The position numbers were made by a program, and so were the translations under genes. From Owenia fusiformis (taxonomy: Eukaryota; Annelida; Polychaeta; Sabellida; Oweniidae): 64,000 nt of DNA. The notes under the pieces were generated by a model. That model worked only from the letters and a program-made list of their open reading frames with translations. It was not told the DNA's origin and searched no databases. The DNA lies in assembly GCA_903813345.2 (NCBI GenBank), contig CAIIXF020000003.1, positions 28,909,248-28,973,247 on the forward strand, written 5' to 3'. Every line of letters begins with the position of its first letter. The stretch's first letter is position 1. Below are positions 11,830 through 25,151 of the stretch, one piece after another.

Positions 11830-14800
11830 GATTCATTCATAAAACGATTTGGAGTTTGGAACATGCAAAGTGACCAATCACAAACTCAATTTCAGTGACG
11901 TCATGATCAAGTCATGTGACAAGCTTGTTAACTACTACGTGACTCATTCATAAATTGATGAAAACAAATTTATACTACATCGAGTAAACTTACTGTGTAC
12001 TAAATATAACAAGATTAGGGATGGGGGAAATAGGCTTTACCAGTTATATTTATGTATAAACCGATAGTACATAATCCCAAATAACAACTATATGGAATAG
12101 GCACACAGGAAGCCATGGAAGTAAATTTTTGACCAGCGTCTGTTAATGTTTATCGCAGGCTTTCGTTTAATCACTGATCAGGGTCAACGAGGGCCTATTG
12201 TGATATTTATAGTCCACAATCAATAGAATTGATTACGCCATAGAAAGTGCTTTGCATACTCACCATGTGATCGATATGAATGAATAATATTCTCTGACTA
12301 GCTTTTTTATTATAACTTTACCCCACATTTATTGATAAAGTAATTAGATACTATACTTTTCAAACCTTACAGCGTTGAACCTTTAAGCTTTCTATGATTA
12401 GAAACTAGTTCGAAATTAACCCAAAATTTATCAAATGCGCAGTGTTTAAGTAGTAGTTACAAGGCCATAAACCAATATCCAAATTTTATGATTTTAAATC
12501 AACAAAAGTTCAAACATGTCAATTTTGAATGTTTACAAATTTCACTTATTGTAGATGTTTGAAATTCGCTCAACGTGTCAGAGACGATAATGTCCTTAAT
12601 ATGTCACTGTGTATCGTGTTTATCTCGTGCCATCTCTCTCTAAAATTCAAATTTGATTTTCTGATGTTTTTTAGAATTCTGAGTGTGACATTGCTCATTT
12701 GTTCATTCCTTATCAATTAGAGTATTTTTCATTTCATTCATATGTACGTAGGAATCCATCAACTGTGAGATTTTACTTACGGACACTGTCCTTAGAATGT
12801 CCCTATACCTCTGACAGTGGCAGTGACAGACCAGTGATGGTCCGCACTTTGCATGCCAGGCGAGGGTACATTGTCCCATAATTCAAAGTCCATCTTATGA
12901 TAACATCTACAAGGGTTAATTATATATACAAACCTATATTTTTAGATTTGAATTTGTCACAATCTACTTCAAATGCCAACCCGTTGTTCAAATAACAAAT
13001 GCTATGTAGATATTTGGATTAAAAGTTGAATTTACTAAGGGGCAAACAAAGGGATACATACATGGTAAATAAGTGAAAGTGACACTATTATAGTGAGATT
13101 TTGCAAATCGCTTATTATTCACGTAAAACGTATAACTTATGGAGCGTTTGATTACGTCATGAATCTATTGGTCAGCTCTATACGTCCACAAGTGTAATGT
13201 TCTTACGTAAACACGACGATTTATAATACTATAAAAAATAAGACAAATTCAGTCAAACAATATGTGTATTGTACATCCAACGCAACGGAAATGTCAAGTT
13301 GTACGCGCATACTGTAGAATTCGGGTACATTTTGGGTACATTCGATGGCAACAAAGTTTCGGAAAGATTTTTTTGTGGAACCCATTCAATTATGCACGTG
13401 TGGCAAAAGAAAGTGCTATGTGAGCTCGTGGGTAGGAGTACCCATTATGCAGATCAATTGACTAATTTTTTATCGATACTGTTTTATTGATACATGTGTA
13501 TGTTTATGGTTTATGAGATCTAATTTGTGGTTTCGCCTTAGTAATTCATAAATTCCCTGAGTGCGTTATTCTCTCATAAAATATGTTTTCATGAGTTGCC
13601 ATAGTTACGGTGCATGACTCTATTACATAAATCTGCAAAACATACCTGTCAAAAGCAAACGGGGGTATCATTCGGTAAAATCTTACAATTTTAGAAATGC
13701 AATTGGGTGAGTTGGGGACTTTGATTTGCTACAAAATTTATAAAATTACATTCTGAGCACAACACAAAGTTTTATGACGTATACTAGGCAGGCCCAGATG
13801 TTCCCTAACTCCTGCGAGAAAAAACACCACGAGTGTCCTGCAAAAAATTGAATAAGCGTAAAAAGAGACGAAATACAAAATAATCAACTCAACTGGCATA
13901 TTGCCAACATTTCAAATTATACAAAAATATCAGAAAATAATATATTTCTTTCAAATCTGAGTGAGAAATTGTCTGGAATAAAGATACCAGACGAGAACTT
14001 TTTGCGCTATTTTAGGCGAGCTAAAGCGCAACCAGTACGCGAGTACACACGGTTCAGCTTCCTCATAGTTTCAGGTTGTGACAATTTCAAAACAAAGTGC
14101 CATGGTTTACAAAGTGATAGTAAAACAGCATTCTAAGAGATTTAGTGGCTTTTTAGACCACATGTTTGTTGGGACAAGCTGAGAAACAAGTGTTCATCAG
14201 ACCACTAAGGGCACCTATGTTCCTCCCATCCCTCTTCAAAATTGCCCTTTCACACCCATTTCGGACCCCACATACACTGATCCGCAGCTTTGATAAAGTT
14301 CGATTATTGACAAATATCTGAAGATCGGTACGGCTTATTCTTTTTAATTACATGCCAACTTAGGGTGCAGTTGATGTTTTCTTGTAGAAACCATGTTTAT
14401 CCGCCGCACCAGCTGTGGCCATGTCAATGCAATACAGTTCGGTTCTACTTTTGTTTTCCACCTTTATGTACACTGGCAGGTCAATAAAGCAAAACAACCA
14501 ATCTTTCAAAAAGTGAAACTCGTAAATGCCATGCTATGAAACAGATGCTTTTGCAAATGTATATATGTAGCCCCCTATGTCATATATAGTCTACCCGTGT
14601 AAGTGTCGTCTGCTTAACCAAAATGCCGTCTGGTCATATTTATCAATTCCACAATTTTTTTCTCTGACATTCCAATGAATTATCTGCATATTTGATATTT
14701 TTATACAAATTGAAACGTTGTCTACATTCCTGTTAAATTTTCTTCGTCGGTTTACTCTTACGTTAATTTCCCTATTTTCATGATTTTAAAACACACTAAC

Positions 14801-15570
14801 AAGTCTTCACTCAGGATACCCACCTAGCGCCCCTACCTAACGTGTCTGCACATATAGCGCCGGTAAGCGCGGTTGAAACCATGCTATGGAGCCACCTAGA
14901 ACAAACCTACTTTTTCACCGGGGAGTTTTATCGGAGTAATGGCATATGTTGCATTAAATTACAACATAATTATATTTCTGTCTTTGGTATGAGTATGCAT
15001 GGTAACTGCTTTAATGGAATACTTTCAAAACAATATTATTTAAAATTCTTAGCAGTAGACTACCTAAGACTGGAATCATTACCTAAATGGAAACAGTTGC
15101 TTTATTATTCAAAAGCCTCCCCAACTTATACATCTTGAGACATCTCTGCATAGTATCAGTTTTCTTCATTCTGACTTATCAGAGCATCTGGCCTCTTCAC
15201 ATGAAGACGAGATTCTAAAGAATAGTAAAGGCTGTGAGCCACAATGGGTTTTCTGTTATGGATAAACTATGAGTCTTTTCACCTAAGATCCAGTAAGTTC
15301 TTTTGTATTGAGGTAAATGTATTGAGGAGTGGGTGGGTGTACCGTAACATGCCCGATACAGTTTGAAAGGAGTGGTATCGATATGGAGAACTTTTTGAAC
15401 ACGCGTTTCTCTTAAACCAGTCATAAAAAAATCTAAAAATTTAACACATCGTCAATTTAATGGTCATCTTTTGAATGGTAACAATACAATTTGAAAAATA
15501 TATATATACTTTCATCTATATTGTTTTAGGAAACACGCCAAACACTTGTTTTGTTCTTGGTATCATGTTT
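11830..15570. other. Intergenic, no gene recognised
   Basis: The open frames here (for example about 13269-13490 and 14842-15138) show no domain, signal peptide or paired splice sites. A more GC-rich block near 12770-12880 has all three minus-strand frames partly open and a GTAAGT donor at about 12775, but I could not build a gene from it. Confidence 0.35.
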
Positions 15571-15573
15571 CCA

Positions 15574-15883
15574 GAGTGAAATGAAACATCTTTCCGAACC
15601 TCATTGGAACAAAACGACATAATTACACTTAGGTCTCTCAATATTGTAATTGTACAAAGTAAATTTTGGTTGATTTGAAAAAGTGTCTTGTTAATGAATT
15701 AAAAGGTTTATCTTGATTTTGATCTATTTTGGGGGGATTCTGTTTTAATTTTTTGAATACTTTTTTAAAATCAACCAAAAATTCCTTTGTATAACTATAA
15801 TATTGAGAGATCTAAAAACATGTTGTATATGCTATTTTGTTCCAACAAAGTTCGGAAAGACATTTTATTTCATTCTCAAGCAT
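15574..15883. mobile_element. Foldback MITE, about 310 bp
   Basis: The left arm (15574-15672) and right arm (about 15771-15883) are inverted copies containing CTTTCCGAAC, TGGAACAAAA, and a CTCTCAATATT block, separated by about 100 bases. No coding capacity. Confidence 0.65.
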
Positions 15884-16317
15884 TGGTAGAAAGGAGCAAA
15901 AACAATTGCACTAAAAAACAATTTTTTTTAACAAAAACAGTTATAATAAAATATTTCTAAATAATTTTCATATTAAATTGTTGTCAGTCAGTCAACATTA
16001 CATAAAATACCGTGTTTTTACAGAGTTTTCAATGATTGGTTTAAGAGAAAAACAATGTTGAATTCAGTTCTCCATATCGATACCAATCCTTTGATTTCTT
16101 TTGTGTCTACTATCCAACTATTGAATGAGTGAATAGGGTATAATTAGTTCAGCTTCAGTACACTGCATGTGACAATCAATCGTCTTTTATGCCACACTTG
16201 TTTTGGATAGCTTGCCAATTGTCAATTCTTTAAAACCAATAAAAAAAGAATACACTCTTCTTTTTTACAACTGTATATTCTTTAAAATAAACTACACTTC
16301 ATTATACTGTGTTGCTA

Positions 16318-16510
16318 CACTCCCCTCCATAAGTTTGGCAACCTTTGCTCCCCCATTGAACTACGTGTTAAAACCTCTACCTTTGAATTTACTTAATTTA
16401 CTTAACCTGCAATGAAAATACTTATACTATTGATGAAAACGTAATTTTATTTTATTTCCAATACCTCCACAATGGGGGAGCAAAGGTTGCCAAACTTATG
16501 GAGGGGAGTG
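16318..16510. mobile_element. Tc1/mariner-type MITE, 193 bp
   Basis: Nearly perfect terminal inverted repeats of about 40 bp begin CACTCCCCTCCATAAGTTTG and contain GGCAACCTTTGCTCCCCCAT. TA flanks both ends (16316-16317 and 16511-16512). Confidence 0.8.
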
Positions 16511-18960
16511 TACATAATTGGGTTTAATTATAGATAAATTGTTCGTTACAAAACGGAGAGTAGTGTTACTTTCCCATATGATGTCACAACTTTCTTTTAA
16601 AATTGTACCAGGCAATATTCACAATGGAGAATTTTGAAGGGGCTAGAACATGTAGGGAAGAGGTGATCAAAGAACATTTAAAACGCAAGGAAAACAAATG
16701 CCTGTTGTGCCAAACTATGATCCAACGGACCCTGCTACCAATCAGGGACCCATACCACAATCCAAAACCACAATATGTTTAAACTGGGACATATTATTCG
16801 TACGTATAAATATATTTCAAACGACAAAAATTAAAAGATTCTTATTCTCGTTACATTGAAGTGAATTTACATAAAGATGGCAGTCGTGTTATTGCATCGT
16901 ATGTCACGAAAAGTGTAAGTAAGATTATGTTGTTGTACTTATACGATACGCAAATATTTATTTATTCAAATATAAATATGCATTTATTTCAAAACATTTA
17001 AGTACAAACTGAAGTGCCATAATTTTGAAATGTTGAACCATTTCACTTGACTTTTTTTCCTTTTTTAATGGCAATTATACATATCTATAACAGTAGTTCA
17101 TTCTTGAATGGACAAGAACGTCAGAATGGTGAAATCGCGATCGGTAAAGGTTCTTTCAGAGAGTGTATCCCTCTCGACCTTCGGTAGTTCAGCCTAGATA
17201 TTGGTATTATGGCATGGGTATTCAAGTCAATAGAACTAGAACTAATAAAGTACCTGTGATGTTGCTGACTTTAAATTACGTTACTTTGTTTTGCATGGCC
17301 GTTGTTGATCAAATGATTTAAAGTTGCAATAATTAGTGCAGAGGGGTCATTCAACGATCAGAAAAGGTATTTCAAAGAAGATGTTAAACCAAATGTTGCC
17401 TTGATAGCTCAGAAAAAATGAAAAACTTTCCTATTTTCTCTACAGTCCTTATTCCCCCTTTAATCGTAGGTATGATAAAGTAAGAAATAATGGATTACAA
17501 GGATTTCAACATCCAATCACAGGGTTTCGTTCCCATTAATATACTGGTCCGGCAGTATATATTCTGATTTGATAGATCCACCAGTCAGAGCCTAGTTCAA
17601 AAAAAATTAAAATTTATTCGGAAAAGGATTTACATACCGTAAAACTAAATGCGAATCGTCCGAAAAGATGTAGCAAAAAGAAAAAAAAAAACGTGTTCTG
17701 CAGTGCGTAATATACCTAATTACTATAACTGCTAAAAGCTGTAAATCTCATCCTTAATGAATAACTAAATGTTTGAATCATGATATTGATGTAGTTACAC
17801 AATTAACACACTTTGACATAAACCCTCTTTCCTGTATCTAAAAAAGCTTAAATAATTGTTCCTTTTAAAAGTTGAAAAGGGGAAAATAATAAAATTCAAT
17901 TTGAAATTTGTCATACAACCTTGATATGGATGTTTTTCAAGCTTTGGGGAAAGAATGTCCGTACCATAAAGTAGATTTCCAGATGGTGCAGATTATCATG
18001 GATTGAAAACGCTTCAAAAAACGAAGATGGCCGAAGATGGCCGAAGATGCTTCACGAAACCTCGACCATCTTCGGATGCGCACCAAAAATCGTTACCCTC
18101 TTTTGTGGTGAAATCAGTAAAAATAATCCACGAATCGCTATAACCCAATTTTAACTGAATGTTTAGAACTTATATTTTGGAAATGGTTAGTTGTTCTTTT
18201 AATTCGATATGCATTCAATAATTGTGTTATTACGATCGTAAATTGTAACTTTGACATATTTTATCTCGGGGAAAATACAGACTACAGTTACTACACTAAG
18301 CTTTTTTACGTGATGAAACCACATTTTTCCTATACCCTTTATACTGAAATGGCGTTTGGTGAAACTAACACAGAGATCCCTATTTCATCATTCCCTGAAA
18401 GCGAATTAATGAGTCCCAAGGAAACTCATTTTGAATACATAAAATAGCATACATAATTGGGATTTTAAATGTACTTGTACCAAACAGCTCGACGGAAGTT
18501 TGTATTTTTAAATGGTCTTATTAATGTATGACCTTATTCTTTTATTATCCTTTCACAAGAAGCCCAGAAAATGATGCAAGAAGCCCAGAAAATGATGCAA
18601 AATGCCCTAAAATGATGCAATAAGACCAAACGTTTAAACAGGTTTTAGTAAGACTTATGGTAATTTGTTTACATTATGTATTATAATTTAGAGTCTTTGT
18701 CAATGATTTAAAAATGAGCATTTTTGCTGTAACTTGATTTGCAACATCAAAAAATTATCCACAAAACAGCATTATGTTGCAAATGGAATGCCTATATCCC
18801 AAATGAATTTGTCATTAAATAATTAATATTTTTCTTCCGTTCGGCTTCCGATGTTATATAGCATTAGGCGGGGTACTTAACTATAATGTTCACCTATAAC
18901 ATTTGTCAAGATCAAAACAGCATTTTTAATAAATTAAACTGTGTATGAAAATATACACTT
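16511..18960. other. Intergenic; possible exon-like fragment and short tandem repeats
   Basis: A 52-codon frame starts at 16624 (MENFEGARTCREEV, with a CLLC pair) and overlaps another frame starting MPVVPNYDPTDPATNQGP; neither is recognised. Short tandem repeats lie at 18019-18048 (GGCCGAAGAT iterated, followed by a complementary CATCTTCGG that can form a hairpin) and at 18559-18620 (GAAGCCCAGAAAATGATGCA, about three imperfect copies). Confidence 0.35.
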
Positions 18961-18964
18961 AATC

Positions 18965-21900
18965 ATATTTTATTATTATGAGCTTTATTATACTTGTATC
19001 CCACATTTGGGCAAAGTGTACAGCTTAAACAGAAAAAAAAAATGAAAAAGCTTAACTAATTATCTATATAGTATATTAACTAATCAAAGGGTGCTTGATC
19101 ATTGCAAGATTTTATTGGATGCATTTCGTGTTTTTTTCTCTCTCGATAAAAATATTAGATATATATTTTGCTAGTATATTTAATATTATTCCCTCTGAAT
19201 TAAATAGAAACATTAATTTATGTTCCACGTTATTCATGTTTTCTAAATTTTGACAGTGTTTTTTTATTTTATCCATGTAACTTGACCGAACATCTTTTAA
19301 CTTATTGCATTCTAATAGGTAATGACATTCTGAACCGGTTTTCTTGTTACACATTAAACATTTTCTTTCTTCAATAGGGGTAATTGGTTTTGTGTAACGA
19401 CCTGTTTCGATTTCTAATTTATGTGCGCTAATTCTTAGCTTTGTCAAGTTATTTCTGTCTATTTCATTTTTGATTAAATCCAAGTAGGGTTCCTTGTTCC
19501 ATTTTGCTTTTATTATCTTATAAAACCTCAATTTACCATTATTTGATTTTATTTTAGTTTCCCAAAATTGTATGTATCTATTTTCCAGTAATTTCTTAAT
19601 TTCTCTTGGTTTTAAGTTTAAATAGTTTGGTGAAGTACCATTGTAAATATATTTAAGTACATCATTGATGTGCGTGAGCCATGATTGTTTATTCATATCT
19701 GTCAGTTGTTTATTTACCTCAAGGGCTTCACGTAGAAGCGAGTCGGTTCCTTTATTGTTAATATGATTAAGATATTTCATTTGCTGATAAAACAAAGAAA
19801 TAAATAGTGGAAACCTACCTAAATCGCCTCGTGTAGCGTCATTACTGGCCTTTCTGTTAACACCGAGTATCGATTTCATAAATGATATATGAAGAGATTC
19901 AAATGTTATTCCATCATATCCCTTTTCTAATGCCCATTGTGGGTCTTTTTTAATTTTACTCGAGTTTAAGATACCCGTACCCCATATATCAGATCCATAG
20001 AGGCATATGGGCTTTATGAGTTGATCAAATAGTTTTAAGCATAATGATGGTTTCATATTACCATTAGAAATTAGACTTAATAATTTAAATTTTGCCTTTT
20101 CAGCTTTGTCTTTGATATGCTGGGCTGCAGGTCTCATTGACCCACTTATGCTTAATTCCATTCCCAGGTAAATGTATCGTGAAACAGATTCTATTTTGTA
20201 ATTTCCTATAAAGAAGTGATTATCAATAAGTCTACCATTTTTATTCATTACCATAATTTTGGTTTTATCAGTGTTGATATTTAAGTGCCATTCTTCACAG
20301 TATTTTTCTAATTTGTCCAATTTGGTTTGCATTTCATCTTTTGAGGATGCGATAATTACTAAGTCATCAGCAAAAAGGAGGCTTCCAATTCGCTTATTAT
20401 TTAATAATGGGTCTGTTTTGAGATCTAATGTTTTAATAATGTCATTTATATATATATTAAATAGAAGAGGACTCAGGGGGTCCCCCTGTTTTATTCCCTT
20501 GTTACAGTCAAATTCATTGGTAAATAAACCCTCATTATCTAGTCTGACTCTTGCTTTTGATTGTGAATATATATGTTTTATCATTTTATAGAATAAACCG
20601 TTTACACCCGATTGCAAAAGTTTCAAAAATAATCCATCATGCCATACCGTATCGAAAGCTTTCCTCAAATCAACAAAACACATATATATATTCCCTTTTT
20701 CACTTAGTACATATTTATCCACGAGGGTTCGTATTATGAACATGTGGTCAGTTGTTCGTGCGTTCTTTGTGAAACCGGCTTGATTTTCCGATATTATTTT
20801 TCTGTCATGTACAAAGGCGTAAAGTCTATTATACAAAATTATTGAAAATAATTTGCCAAAGCAATCAGAAATAAAAATACCTCTGTAATTTCCAGGGTCT
20901 TTCGTCGTTCCTTTCTTAAATAACGTAACGATTGATGAAATATTCCATTTCTCAGGGAAAACTGTTTTGCTCAGTAATATGTTAAACATTTTACAGATAA
21001 CATTATTTAAAACTGAGTATGACGCTTTAATCATTTCATAGCTAATGCCGTTAAAACCCGAACTCTTGTTGTTCTTTAATTGCTTAACTGCCTTGTAAAC
21101 CTCGTTTTCTGTTATTCTGAAGCTAAGTTCGTCAAAATGATTGTTGTTTTCTATTGATTTAACAATTTCGTTGACTTTTTTGTTGTTTTCGGTATTTTTA
21201 TCCTTTTCAAATAATTTGGAAAAATGTTCATGCCATTTCTCTGGTGTTATATACGCGGACTTATTGTTTCCGTCTTTTTGCCTTAGTTGCTCAAGTAGGG
21301 ACCAATATTCTTTAGGGTCATTGTCATAAAGTTCTTCTAATTTATTTATCATATTAGTTTTAAATTTCCTCTGTTTTATCTTACAGCATTTCCTATATTC
21401 CTTTAGCAACTTGAAGTAATTACCTCTAATCATATTATCATTTGGTGATTTTATTAGTTTTGCTCCAATTGACTTAACCTTTCTTTTCAGTATACTGCAA
21501 TCATTATCAAACCATTTTTGAGATATCGAGCCCCCTTTCTTTTTACAGGGTAACTTTTTTCGTAGTGTTCTTTTTGCTGTGTTAATTATAATTTTTTCGA
21601 GCTTGTCAATACAATCATCAATATTATAGGTGTCGTTTAGCTCGTAATTGAGTTCATTTATATCATTTCGTGTTTTTAAATTATTGGAGAGGTCCGTTTT
21701 AAATTGTACCTCGCGACGGGCGTCCCATTTATATTTGATTGGTTTCATTTTGATAGTATGCCCATTGTTTTTAGTCCGATTGTTACCGTGGTCGTTTGGT
21801 ATTCGTACTTGCATTAATAGAGAAATCTTGCAATGATCAGAGAGCACACAAAGGTTATCATGAACCTTGAAGTACATAATATCTGGAAGCATATTTTCAT

Positions 21901-22516
21901 GAATAATACAATAGTCAACTACACTGCTTCCATTCCATTTATGACAGGTGAATCTACCGGGCGAGTCCCCAAGTACTCTGCCATTTATAATTCGTAAATT
22001 AGATGACCTGCATAGGTCTAGTAGCTTCTTACCCGAAGCATCAACAACTGAATCCATGCTGGAACGTTCATTGATGGTGACATCGTTGGGACAAAGCAGA
22101 ATGTTTGGGATATGATCATCATAACCGTGATTATTTTCAAAATCGCGTACTTCACCTGTTCTTGAATTAAGATCTCCCATAATCATAACATCACCTATAT
22201 TAGAATATTTATTTATTTCTTTTGTCAAAATCTCGTATGGGTCATCCCCTGAGTTGAATTTACCTTTTGGGTTATAGTTTGCAGGTGAAAAATACGTTAT
22301 ACATAAGTACATGTCATTACTTGTATTAAAGAACTTTTTTGAAAGTTTAACCCACAGGATATCTGGTGTCTTCGTTTTGATTATTGTCGTTCCTGCTATA
22401 TATGTATTTCTTATAAGTACAGCTAATCCGCCATGACGTTTCCTGCCAGATTTAGCTCTATTTACCGAAAATGATGTGAAGCCCTTAACTCTATCAAAAC
22501 ATATGCCTGCCCTCTT
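18965..22516 (-). mobile_element. Non-LTR (LINE) retrotransposon, 5'-truncated, long intact ORF2-like frame
   Basis: The frame is open from 22516 to the stop at 19112-19114 (1134 codons); the first internal Met is at 22312. Order: a partial APE-type endonuclease (GGLAVLI, TYFSPAN, GDLNSRTG near 22152-22177, SDH at 21833-21841); reverse transcriptase blocks (KSSGFNG, NYRGIFIS, NQAGF, FVDLRKAFDTVWH, IKQGDPLSPLLF, FADD at 20363-20374, KTKIMV, YLGMEL); and a C-terminal C-x2-C...H-x4-C knuckle near 19306-19360. The 3' end has AATAAA-rich, AATAAT-type short repeats near 18965-18985. The N-terminal endonuclease motifs carrying the first catalytic Asn and Glu, and any ORF1, are missing: an in-frame stop lies at 22517-22519. 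This looks like a 5'-truncated but recent insertion. There is no RNase H. Clade (CR1/jockey/I group) not assigned. Confidence 0.9.
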
Positions 22517-22519
22517 TTA

Positions 22520-22958
22520 TGCTCTTTTAGATTCAGATAGCAGTTTTAAAATTACGATTTCGATGGTTCCCGGGTGATGATAGGATTTTGTCACATTATC
22601 GCATGATCAGGGCATGGGGAGTAAGTCACCCCTCCCTCTTATATTCTGTAGCCTATATAAGAGAATGTTTGGGGGGGGGGTGACTTACTTTCCGTGGATC
22701 AGTGGTCCAAGAATCGGTGCCATCACTCTGAAACAAGGCACCAATTAAGCGCATATTATATAACAACACTATACTGAACAAAGATTTACCGATAACTTCT
22801 ATCTGTGACCATCATATTCTATTCAGAAATTTTGTGACATCCATATTGGGTAATGTTTGAATTTAGCAATATTCAAAATATTGTTAGTTTAGTTTAGTTT
22901 TTTGTTTTTATGGTTCCTTTATTTAAGCAATATTAATATACAGCATAAACAGGGCCTA
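22520..22958. other. Short intergenic gap with a G-rich hairpin
   Basis: Bases 22619-22689 form an inverted repeat (AGTAAGTCACCCC against GGGGTGACTTACT) containing a G homopolymer; this may be a tiny foldback element. The rest is unrecognised. Confidence 0.4.
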
Positions 22959-23466
22959 ACACCCCAGTCACTTTTCCTACGGCGACCTTGCGGTCTATCA
23001 TTTCTGCGGCCAGTAGCTTTTCTACGCTCGCCGCAGAATTTCTGCGCTCTCATACTTTTGCAGTCACATTTCCCACGGCAGCCGCACGGTGAATTTTAAA
23101 TTTCTATTGATAAATGATAGTTTTTCATTTTATTTACATCAGGACAATTTATAAATGTTATTCAAAATGCTAGGATGTAATATCAAATGAAAAGTGATCG
23201 TGAAACATTGACAAATAATGATTCAATCAGTTGATTTCTACGGGGACCTCAGAAATGAACAAATATTATAACTCCGAGTTATAATTTCTACGCCTTCCCT
23301 GCGGCCTGTAAAAATCTGCATACGCCGTACGGAGGCCGCAAGGCGAGCGTAGTTTTTCTACGCTCGCCGCAGAAATTTGCCGATTTAATTGTTCTGCGGT
23401 CGACTTGCGGCCGCCGTGCGACAAATACATCTGTCGTACTGAGGCCGTGCGTCGACCGCAGATCAA
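22959..23466 (+). mobile_element. GC-ended MITE, copy A (right end damaged)
   Basis: Starts ACACCCCAGTCAC and has GC-rich flanks made of repeated modules (CTACGGCGACC, CTACGCTCGCCGCAGAA) around an AT-rich core. Compared with the complete copy at 25152-25644, its right terminus (AAATGTGACTGGGGTGT) is replaced by unrelated bases after GCGACAAAT near 23420. It abuts the next copy in opposite orientation, giving a head-to-head palindrome of about 1 kb. Confidence 0.75.
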
Positions 23467-23967
23467 TTAACACCCCAGTCACATTTGTCGCACGGCGGCC
23501 GCAAGTCGACCGCAGATCAATTAAATCGGTGAATTTCTGCGGCGAGCGTAGAAAAACTACGCTCGCCTTACGGCCTCCGTACGGCGAATGCAGATTTTTA
23601 CAGGCCGCAGGGAAGGCGTAGAAATTATAACTCGGAGTTATAATTTTTGTTCATTAATTCTGAGGTCCCCGTAGAAATCAACTGGCTCAACAAGATTGAA
23701 TCATTATTTTTCAATGTTTCACGATCACTTTTCATTTGATATTACATCCTAGCACTATGGATAACATTTATAAATTGTCCCGACGTAAATAAAATGAAAA
23801 AAGTATTATTTATCAACAGAAATTTTAAATTCACCGTGCGGCTGCCGTGGGAAATGTGACTGCAAAAGTATGAGAGCGCAGAAATTCCACGGCGAGCGTA
23901 GAAATGTTACTGGTCGCAGAAATGATAGGCCGCACGGCGGCCGCAGGAAATGTGACTGGGGTGTTAA
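23467..23967 (-). mobile_element. GC-ended MITE, copy B, flanked by TTAA
   Basis: A full-length copy in inverse orientation to copy A. Both ends carry CACCCCAGTCACATTT, and each is bordered by TTAA (23467-23470 and 23964-23967). TTAA target duplication is the hallmark of piggyBac-type transposition, but the other copies here lack an intact TTAA on both sides, so the superfamily call is tentative. Confidence 0.7.
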
Positions 23968-24790
23968 TCAGTGAATTTCTGCTGCGAGCGTAGGAAAACT
24001 ACGCTCGCCTTGCGGCCTCCGTACGGCGTATCCAGTTTTTTACAGGCCGCAGGGTCGCCGTAGAAATTTTAACGCGGAGTTATAATATTTGTTCATTCCT
24101 GAGGTCCCCGTAGAAATCAACTGGCTCAACGAGATTGAATTATTATTTGTCAATGTTTTACGATCACTTTTCATTTGATACATCCTAGCACTATGAATAA
24201 CATTTATAAATTGTCCCGATGTAAATAAAATGAAAAAAGTATTATATATCAACAGAAATTTTAAATTCACCGTGCGGCTGCCGTGGGAAATGTGACTGCA
24301 AAAGTATGAGAAGTGCAATCAGAGAAGCCAATTATGAATTTGAAAAGAACAGTCAGTTCACAAAGAGAAGTCAAAGCATCCACATGTACATATTATGTGA
24401 AGATATAAAATAAGAAATAAGAACATAACATTGTACAAATGATCCAAGAACCAAATAAGAGACCGAAATAATCGACAACTGTCGGACCCAGCGAGAGCAT
24501 CAAAGGGGCCCCTCGTCATAACGTCCAGAACCCAAGATAGGTGCGACAAGGTAGTATAAAACAAGATAATAACAACATTACATGGCCGCAGAAATGATTG
24601 ACCGCAAGGTCGCCGTAGGAAATGTGACTGGGGTGTTATTAACAGAAATTTAAAATTCACCGTGCGGCTGCCGTGGGAAATGTGACTGCAAAAGTATGAG
24701 AGCGTAGAAATTCTACGGCGAGCGTAGAAAAGCTACTGGCCGCAGAAATGATAGACCGCACGGCGGCCGTGGGAAATGTGACTGGGGTGT
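23968..24790 (-). mobile_element. Fragments of the same MITE with a 280-bp insertion
   Basis: 23968-24305 matches the interior and one flank of copy B. Unrelated sequence then follows (about 24306-24580), then the terminal part ending GGAAATGTGACTGGGGTGT at 24636. A further fragment at 24638-24790 again ends with the same terminus. This is a mosaic of partial copies, best explained by repeated insertion and recombination. Confidence 0.6.
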
Positions 24791-25151
24791 AAAAATAAAA
24801 TCACATCTAATGCGATTTAGAAGGATTTCACTCTTTCGTGATAATTCTAGCTTTGATGTAGGTAATGGTAAATCTTTGTCTCGGAGGTGTTTTTTAACAT
24901 TCCTTTTAAAACTAGAATTTTTTTTGTTTTCTTTTAGATAATATTGTTGGTTTGATGTTTTTATTCCTTGACCTCTAAAAAAGAAAGAAATTACAATTGA
25001 ATAGTGCTACTTATATTACGCTATCTCACGGGTATTTCAATTCTTCACATACATACCAGCGACAAAAGCGAAGCCTAATCTTGAAGGATGCCTGTATCTA
25101 CTTTCGGGGTTTACTGAAGGGACACACCGATAGGGCCGGACGATATCATTG

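Noticed and set aside
12751-12895. Coding exon in the intergenic region
   Set aside because: GC-richer with a GTAAGT donor on the minus strand, but three frames are equally open, the acceptor is doubtful and no domain is recognisable.
14842-15138. 98-codon plus frame
   Set aside because: No domain, signal peptide or splice context; length is within what AT-rich intergenic sequence gives by chance.
20259-21836. Plus-strand open frames of 62-110 codons
   Set aside because: They lie wholly antisense to the LINE reverse transcriptase frame, which has clear catalytic motifs; they are shadows.
23266-23482. Minus-strand Arg-rich open frames in the GC-rich MITEs
   Set aside because: They result from the CpG-rich modules, which are open in several frames and on both strands.
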